DNA of 49,520 nucleotides, from contig KN883802.1 in assembly GCA_000934455.1 (NCBI GenBank), positions 170,505-220,024 on the forward strand, in the 5' to 3' direction. How positions within the stretch are numbered: the stretch's first letter is position 1; every line of letters starts with the position of its first letter. Positions 44,501-49,520 of the stretch are shown one piece after another. The notes beneath the pieces were generated by a model, which worked only from the letters and a program-made list of their open reading frames with translations, did not search any database and had not been told where the DNA came from. Position numbers and translations under genes: made by a program. The DNA comes from Apostichopus parvimensis (lineage: Eukaryota; Echinodermata; Holothuroidea; Aspidochirotida; Stichopodidae).

Positions 44501-45727
44501 GTTTGATACTTTTGACTAATATGTGGCCTAAATTTACCTGAATTCCTCATCACACACATATACATATATGTAGTTTTATACTTTGCTAGTTTATTGATAT
44601 CAACAAAGACTGTGTGATATATTGTGGATTCCGATTTATTTTACCCGTATTTCACGCAGGTTGCTGTTGTAAAAGAAACACGAAGAATGAAGATGGAAAT
44701 GAAGAAGATGTAAGTTTTCTGAAAGCAATGCTTTTTATTCATGTTTGAATTACAGTTCCGCCAAAAATTACGTTTCTTGATTGCATTCTTAATTGCATGT
44801 TAGCTCCAAGATTTTCATCATTTTGCAAGCTAAGCTTATTATGTTACACTATAGATAATACAAAATGAGCGATAGTTGCAGTTGTTACTCGTCGGTTTGC
44901 ATGTATCAATGTACAATACTATGATTGAAGCAAATGCTAGAACATAGGAAAATAACTCCACAATACAGATATTGCAATAAATTTACATTCGTGATAGAAA
45001 ATAAATGTTAGAAAACTGCTTAACTACTACAAACTGTTAAAATTTGTTTCATAATCGACGGTAGTGACTTCAATGTTATGTTATGTCGACCTTTCCTTCA
45101 CATCGAGTACGTTTGTTATTTATCTCACCATTTCTGCAGCTTACGGAAACCGATCCCTTGATCGACCGGTTGTTGAAGACACAGTTACAAATTGTAACTC
45201 CTAAAGGAGAACGGAAAGAGATATCCGCTGCATCTTTTTTCGATTCTAATGAGTGGAAGACCAAGAACCGTATTCTTTTTGTGGGTGAAGCAACGCCGAT
45301 TGTTAAACAGGCAACTTTGATGTGCTCTCAGGAGAACTTCGATGAAACACTTTTTATTGTTGATATAAATGAACTTGATTTTGAAGCAGATATTGCTGAA
45401 GAAATTCATAAACAATTACCTCCAAACAGCAAGTATTCTCTAGATAAAATAAGTAAAATGTTATTGGTTTCAAAGTGTTGGGTGATAATTGATGGTGGGG
45501 GTGAATCGTTAGAGCTACCGAAGCTTCATGATTCGGGAGAAGACATTCTAGATAAACTTACAACATTTGATATCTTATGTAAAAATACAGGTCCTTCTCT
45601 AAGAGTTTGGGTTACTTCTATACCTTCAGTTCCTAGTAATAATTTCAGTGATTATACGAAAATATATTTGTCGAAATTTAATGAAAATGAATCACAGAGC
45701 TCAATTACAAAACCTTGGATACAATGA
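41514..45727 (+). CDS. Receptor B: signal peptide, two Ig-like domains, TM, NACHT-like cytoplasmic domain
   Basis: Paralogue of receptor A. Exons: 41514-41580, 41927-42235, 42589-42900, 43694-43789, 44660-44709, 45140-45727. Phases are 1,1,1,1,0; 1422 nt in total, so 473 aa. Residues 1-22 are the signal peptide. Ig-like domain 1 spans 23-125 (about 84% identical to A by hand count, also lacking the F-strand Cys), and domain 2 spans 126-229 (about 90%). The TM exon is 21 nt shorter than in A, and TM plus linker read SLCCGCCCKRN, a Cys cluster at the cytoplasmic face. The cytoplasmic exon (279-473, about 72% identical) keeps CWVIIDGGGE (391-400) and RVWVTSIPS (433-441). Its P-loop region (RILFVGEATPIVKQ) is five residues shorter than in A and lacks G-K-S/T. 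Exon 3 must use the downstream AG because the acceptor used in A is mutated. No stop or frameshift anywhere, so it is probably functional. NACHT homology is inferred from motifs. Confidence 0.85.
41600..41705. other. About 100-bp insertion in intron 1 of receptor B
   Basis: Relative to copy A, where the donor is followed shortly by TTGTTTGCTTAATTTTC, copy B has about 100 extra bases beginning near TTTTAGATCCTCCTGC and ending before TGTTTTGCTTATTTTA. GC content is higher than the surroundings. Possibly a SINE-like or Penelope-tail fragment; too short to classify. Confidence 0.4.
42972..43026. repeat. Degenerate (CATGTTATGT)n simple repeat in intron 3 of receptor B
   Basis: CATGTCATGTCATGTTATGT followed by further TCATGTTATGTTATG. 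Copy A lacks it at the equivalent site (about 9090). Confidence 0.7.
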
Positions 45728-46100
45728 GAATATGGGAAACGAGACACTCTCCTGTTATAATAAGAACGTATACATTTTATAGTAGCTAACGTTTAAACTA
45801 TTATTCAAATTACGTTTGAAACAGAATTGAAAAAGACAATTAACCGCCAGATTGTTGTAATGAGCAACAAAGGTCGGAAGCTGTGTTCATCTCCTTGAAT
45901 TTCTATTTGTAAATCATGGAGATTAGAAATTATTTTTCGTCTTCAAATTATAGCAGTCGGGAACATATAGTTAAAATTATCGCCTTTTTGTATTAGTAGC
46001 ATTGATATGTAAACTTAGTTTGATTTAGTTTACAAAAATATTAAGAATCCGGCCTCATTTTCAAATGATTGTTCATTACATATTACTTGGATAAGAATCA

Positions 46101-46106
46101 AATAAA
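46101..46106 (+). terminator. Putative polyadenylation signal of receptor B
   Basis: AATAAA about 375 nt after the stop codon, aligned with the hexamer at 12410 in copy A. Confidence 0.55.
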
Positions 46107-49100
46107 AGTGCTGTTTTGTGAAATTAATGTTAGATTTGAATCAATTGCCAGTTAATGTAGTACCTATGCAATTCGCTATTGAAAACGACATGATAACCGT
46201 TAGACCAACACTACATTGAATCAGGTTCGTCATATTTACAGTACATGCCTTGTATGCATTACATCATATGTCCTGAAGTTTTCATAGTACAAAAGCTGAC
46301 GGTCATAAAATCCGCATACTAGAAGTTCGAAGTTCTATAACAGTTGGCTCCCTTAACGTAATATAATAATGACGGCACACTAAAACATGATATGTTCTAT
46401 ATATTTTCAACATGAAGGTATATCTGAATTCACATGACTGGTTTTGTATTCATCAAAATGAGTTTATTTTGGCATTCAGTACTTTGCAATACATTTTGTT
46501 AACTATATCACATGGATCATGTGGGTCTTAATAGTTGCCATGTGGATAAGAAAGAGGGAGACGTTGAGTAGTCCTACAGTGTACACGTATCACAAGTTAA
46601 ATATGGCAACATGATGGGTTGTTTTCTTTTCAATATGTGAATTAATACCGTAAATATAATTAGCCAAGCGAGGCGAAGTTTCTTATTATAGTATGTTTTG
46701 ACACTTATGGATTCATGGAATAAATGGAAATGTCCTTCATTTTTGCAAACATCCATTTTATCCGAATCTGATCCGAATATGATATGTTTGATTGGATTTT
46801 TAAGCAGCAAAGTTGCGTGTGCAACACAACGCCTTACGTCATTTAGAACGTTTTGGTACCACTGATTGATGTTACTTGGTTACTGGCATGGTATCTCAAG
46901 TTATTGGCAAGTTCTCGTAACACAGACGTCGCTCTGACCAAAATTTAATTCATGATCATTGACATTTTCATGGCGGTTTACTGCTTTATATACACTATAA
47001 CAGTTACGTAGCTCTTTTGTTGTTACGAATCTAAGGCTCCGAGCTCTTTGTAAGAAGCTTTAGATAGGAAAGGGACCTCTTCATATCTCTCACGAGAATC
47101 AAATCATCCTGGGTTTTATTAAACGGGAATCGCTAAGACACTGACTTACACTTATCGATTTGACTTTGAATATAAATTCACCTCGTTGACGACGATCACT
47201 ATCCTTACACATAATTACACAGAATCGTTTATCAACAGCGTAACGCCATTCACTAACGGGTCAGGGCACGTTCGGCTTAAACCTAGATCATCAACGCTTG
47301 TATTGATGCACCTACACCCCATATAGAACCGAGACTATTACACAGTGTCCACCTGAATACTGAACGTATATCACAGAGCACCCTCTTTGAGACATCTTAT
47401 CTGAACTACCTCCCTTTACCTATCAACGAGCATCAGAGCGGGTCCCCCTTTCAAAAACAGTCTGGCACAGCATAAAGCCCCAATTGACAACGCAACCGAA
47501 AGTGACCAATCCGTGTTACCCTGCCACTAAGTACTCTTGCAGGAACCAATGTAAAACACACTACTCGTCCTGTGACACCTTTTATTTTTGCAACGATAAC
47601 GAAATTTGTACCATTCGGCTACCCGTGGGCACTGTAAGTACCTTCTAGCTAATACCTACGATATACTAGGTAGCTGCTTATCAACAAGTCACAATGTACC
47701 ATTTTCCATTCGTCGTGTATTTTAATTGTGGTATAAATTATATTTAACTGGTTTACTTAATATGACAAGAGGTGTTTTCTACATGTTTAATGGGTTGCAT
47801 GCCTTAACTTAAAGATATATGTATTACTAAGATCTGGAGTCAAAGAAGTTGCTTTAGTCAACCATTTCCCACTAGCAAATGAGGGTAGGAGGAAGTAGGG
47901 GGTAAATTAGTGTGGGTACGTCTCATCTTGTGGTCAAGGCGACATATGGCGAGGCGACGAGTTGCAATTGAATAATTTTCCATAAATCTATACAATCATG
48001 TTAATGACGCATAGCTTTCGTTGATGTCGGTGTCTCTTGTTGTAATGTCACGAGGTAGGTGTTGAGTTCATGAGGTAATGCATTGTAGCACTTTTGCTGT
48101 TGCTTTGGAATAATGTTTGATTATGTATCAGTAAAATGTCATTGTACCAATGTTCAAAAGATGGCGAAAGTTGATCCGTACCCAGTTTAATGTCAAGCAA
48201 TTGAGTACAAAATAAAAGTAAAAGAAAAACACAAAACAATTCATACCTATGCTAATAATTACATAACACGGCTTCACTTCTGATATAAATTCGTTATAGC
48301 TGAATACAATCTCGAAAACTGCATACTTTTAGGAATTGAAAGAAAATATTGAAGCAGGATGCGCAGATTCAGTCCTTCTTCACTAACATTTCCAAATCAG
48401 TCAAGTTACTTTCGTGGTTGAACAGTACGAGCGATTGCTTGTGATAATGAAAAAAGTAGAACAGCTCATGTATATATAGGTATATACTGCTTATTTCAAA
48501 TAATTCCAGCATTTGTTGGTGTATGACCCATCAAAATAAAACATGTTTTTAAATTGCAAATTTGCAATATTGTACGGCTAATTAAGTCGACTTTTATCAT
48601 AAAAAATGTGCTCAAACAAAAGTCTACCGGGTAAGTTTCAGACGAGACCAAAAAAATATTAAACGTATGCTGTTGGTGTAACACTTGCTGCAGGAGCTGC
48701 ATAAAAGTTATTACAGATTAGTGAAATAATAGAATACAATATAATTAATCATATTACTTTGACTCAGAGAGTAAGTAATAAACGGAGGGTTCTTTCTCAA
48801 CAACTTCTATTGTGCGAAAAACAAACGAACTTAAAATGATTTCCTTGTTTCGATTCACGCAATATTTTGCCACGAGTGGTGTTATTATTTGGTATGGAAC
48901 ATTAATCTTAATAAAGGATTGTTTTAAAGCAAAAGTACTTGATTGGCGTTAGTTTCCAAGTACCTCTCAAAGTACAAGTTTAGCAATACTATTTATAGGC
49001 TCTTTCTTAGTCAATTGATTTATATCTTTGAGTACGCAATAAAGTATTTACTTTCCAATTGAAAGTTGGATAGACCACATGAACTTTACCATACATAATA

Positions 49101-49123
49101 TGATTACTTATGATTAACCTTAC
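46107..49123. other. Duplicated intergenic DNA of copy B, no gene recognised
   Basis: Aligns with 12416-14139 and then 15292-16569 of copy A, with the TTAA element missing between (empty site near 47807). Open frames such as 46574-46810 and 48496-48702 (minus) are not conserved in frame with copy A. Confidence 0.5.
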
Positions 49124-49184
49124 CTGCCCATGTCGGTGTATGTATTCCTAAAGCCTTAAGTCTATCAAACTGAAGTGACGCCAT
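49124..49184 (-). CDS. Putative first exon of a short minus-strand gene (copy B)
   Basis: Counterpart of 16630-16570. The ATG in CAAGATGGCG is followed by MASLQFDRLKALGIHTPTW and a GTAAGG donor in phase 1, keeping length (61 nt), frame and donor with four amino-acid changes in 20. The matching second exon near 48690 runs into a stop after about 12 codons, so the rest of the gene is unresolved. Confidence 0.35.
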
Positions 49185-49520
49185 CTTGATCTCAGAATGC
49201 TTGGCTTACATAAACTGCAGAACAGTTCGATGAATTTCTTAACTGAACAAAATAACTAAATTTACTTACGCTTTAAATGCAAACTACGTCTTTCTGTAAT
49301 ATTGTGTGAAACTTAAAAGATTGCTATGTGATTGGTGAGTATGTCGCCCATATTCCCGTTCTTTGAGAAAATTGAGAAATGAACATTGCGTTTGTTTCTC
49401 ACCCGACTCCGATCAATATATCCGATAAAGGTCTACAAGTTTTGCGTTATCTAGTACCTTTTTCAAACAATAACAACATTACAAGATATGCAACTTACAT
49501 CCTAAAACAAACGGACAGAT

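Larger units (their letters stand above)
36672..49520. repeat. Segmental duplication, copy B (right edge cut)
   Basis: Second copy of the unit at 1-16970, direct orientation. The left breakpoint is close to 36672, where similarity to base 1 starts; because copy A is cut there by the window, the true breakpoint may be further left. Copy B lacks the 2.6-kb block, the Penelope fragment and the TTAA element of copy A. It has private insertions at 37111-37847 and about 38943-39690, a roughly 100-bp insertion in intron 1 of the receptor gene, and a roughly 75-bp insertion near 48285-48360. Non-coding parts look about 85-90% alike by eye. Confidence 0.93.

Overview
The window looks like a piece of a marine invertebrate deuterostome genome, most likely an echinoderm. 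It is AT-rich and has spliced genes with small phase-1 exons. It has many GGCCTA-type palindromic words, Penelope-like and hAT-like transposon debris, and low-copy families common in such genomes (THAP, SAMD3-like, P2X7-C-terminal-like). The species cannot be named from sequence alone. There is a 199-base assembly gap at 28068-28266.

Layout. The dominant feature is a large segmental duplication. Copy A runs from the left edge to about 16970 and copy B from about 36672 to the right edge; both run past the window or cannot be bounded. Each copy holds one six-exon plus-strand receptor gene (A: 6932-12030, 487 aa; B: 41514-45727, 473 aa) with identical splice phases (1,1,1,1,0). Each receptor has a signal peptide, two Ig-like domains (one per exon), a transmembrane helix, a short basic/acidic linker exon and a roughly 196-residue cytoplasmic exon. 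That exon has the strand/helix order and motif spacing of a NACHT (STAND NTPase) core, but its P-loop is destroyed. Each copy also carries, on the minus strand downstream, a duplicated short first exon (16570-16630; 49124-49184) starting at CAAGATGGCG.

Between the copies lies unrelated, transposon-rich DNA. A third Ig-type receptor gene is on the minus strand (36193 down to at least 27767). It has a signal peptide, one Ig exon, two glycosylatable stalk mini-exons, a transmembrane exon, tail exons and an exon resembling a tyrosine-kinase N-lobe. Further left are a minus-strand gene of the P2X7-C-terminal-like zinc-binding family (27227-23165) and, nested in its intron on the plus strand, a frameshifted SAMD3-like gene (24787-26199).

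Mobile DNA distinguishes the two copies. Copy A has a 1144-bp TTAA-flanked element at 14144-15287 that carries a promoter-like CRE/ETS cluster and a THAP first exon. It also has a Penelope-like (GIY-YIG) fragment with a hammerhead-ribozyme-like motif in intron 2, and a local tandem duplication upstream of the gene. Copy B has its own 737-bp insertion with 9-bp target duplications.

The most interesting system is the cluster of Ig receptors: two near-identical surface receptors with a catalytically dead NACHT-like tail, flanking an oppositely oriented Ig receptor with a possible kinase tail. This resembles a paired immune-recognition or allorecognition locus. The gene structures are well supported by reading frame and splice signals. 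The NACHT call is a motif-level inference, and the kinase call is weaker.
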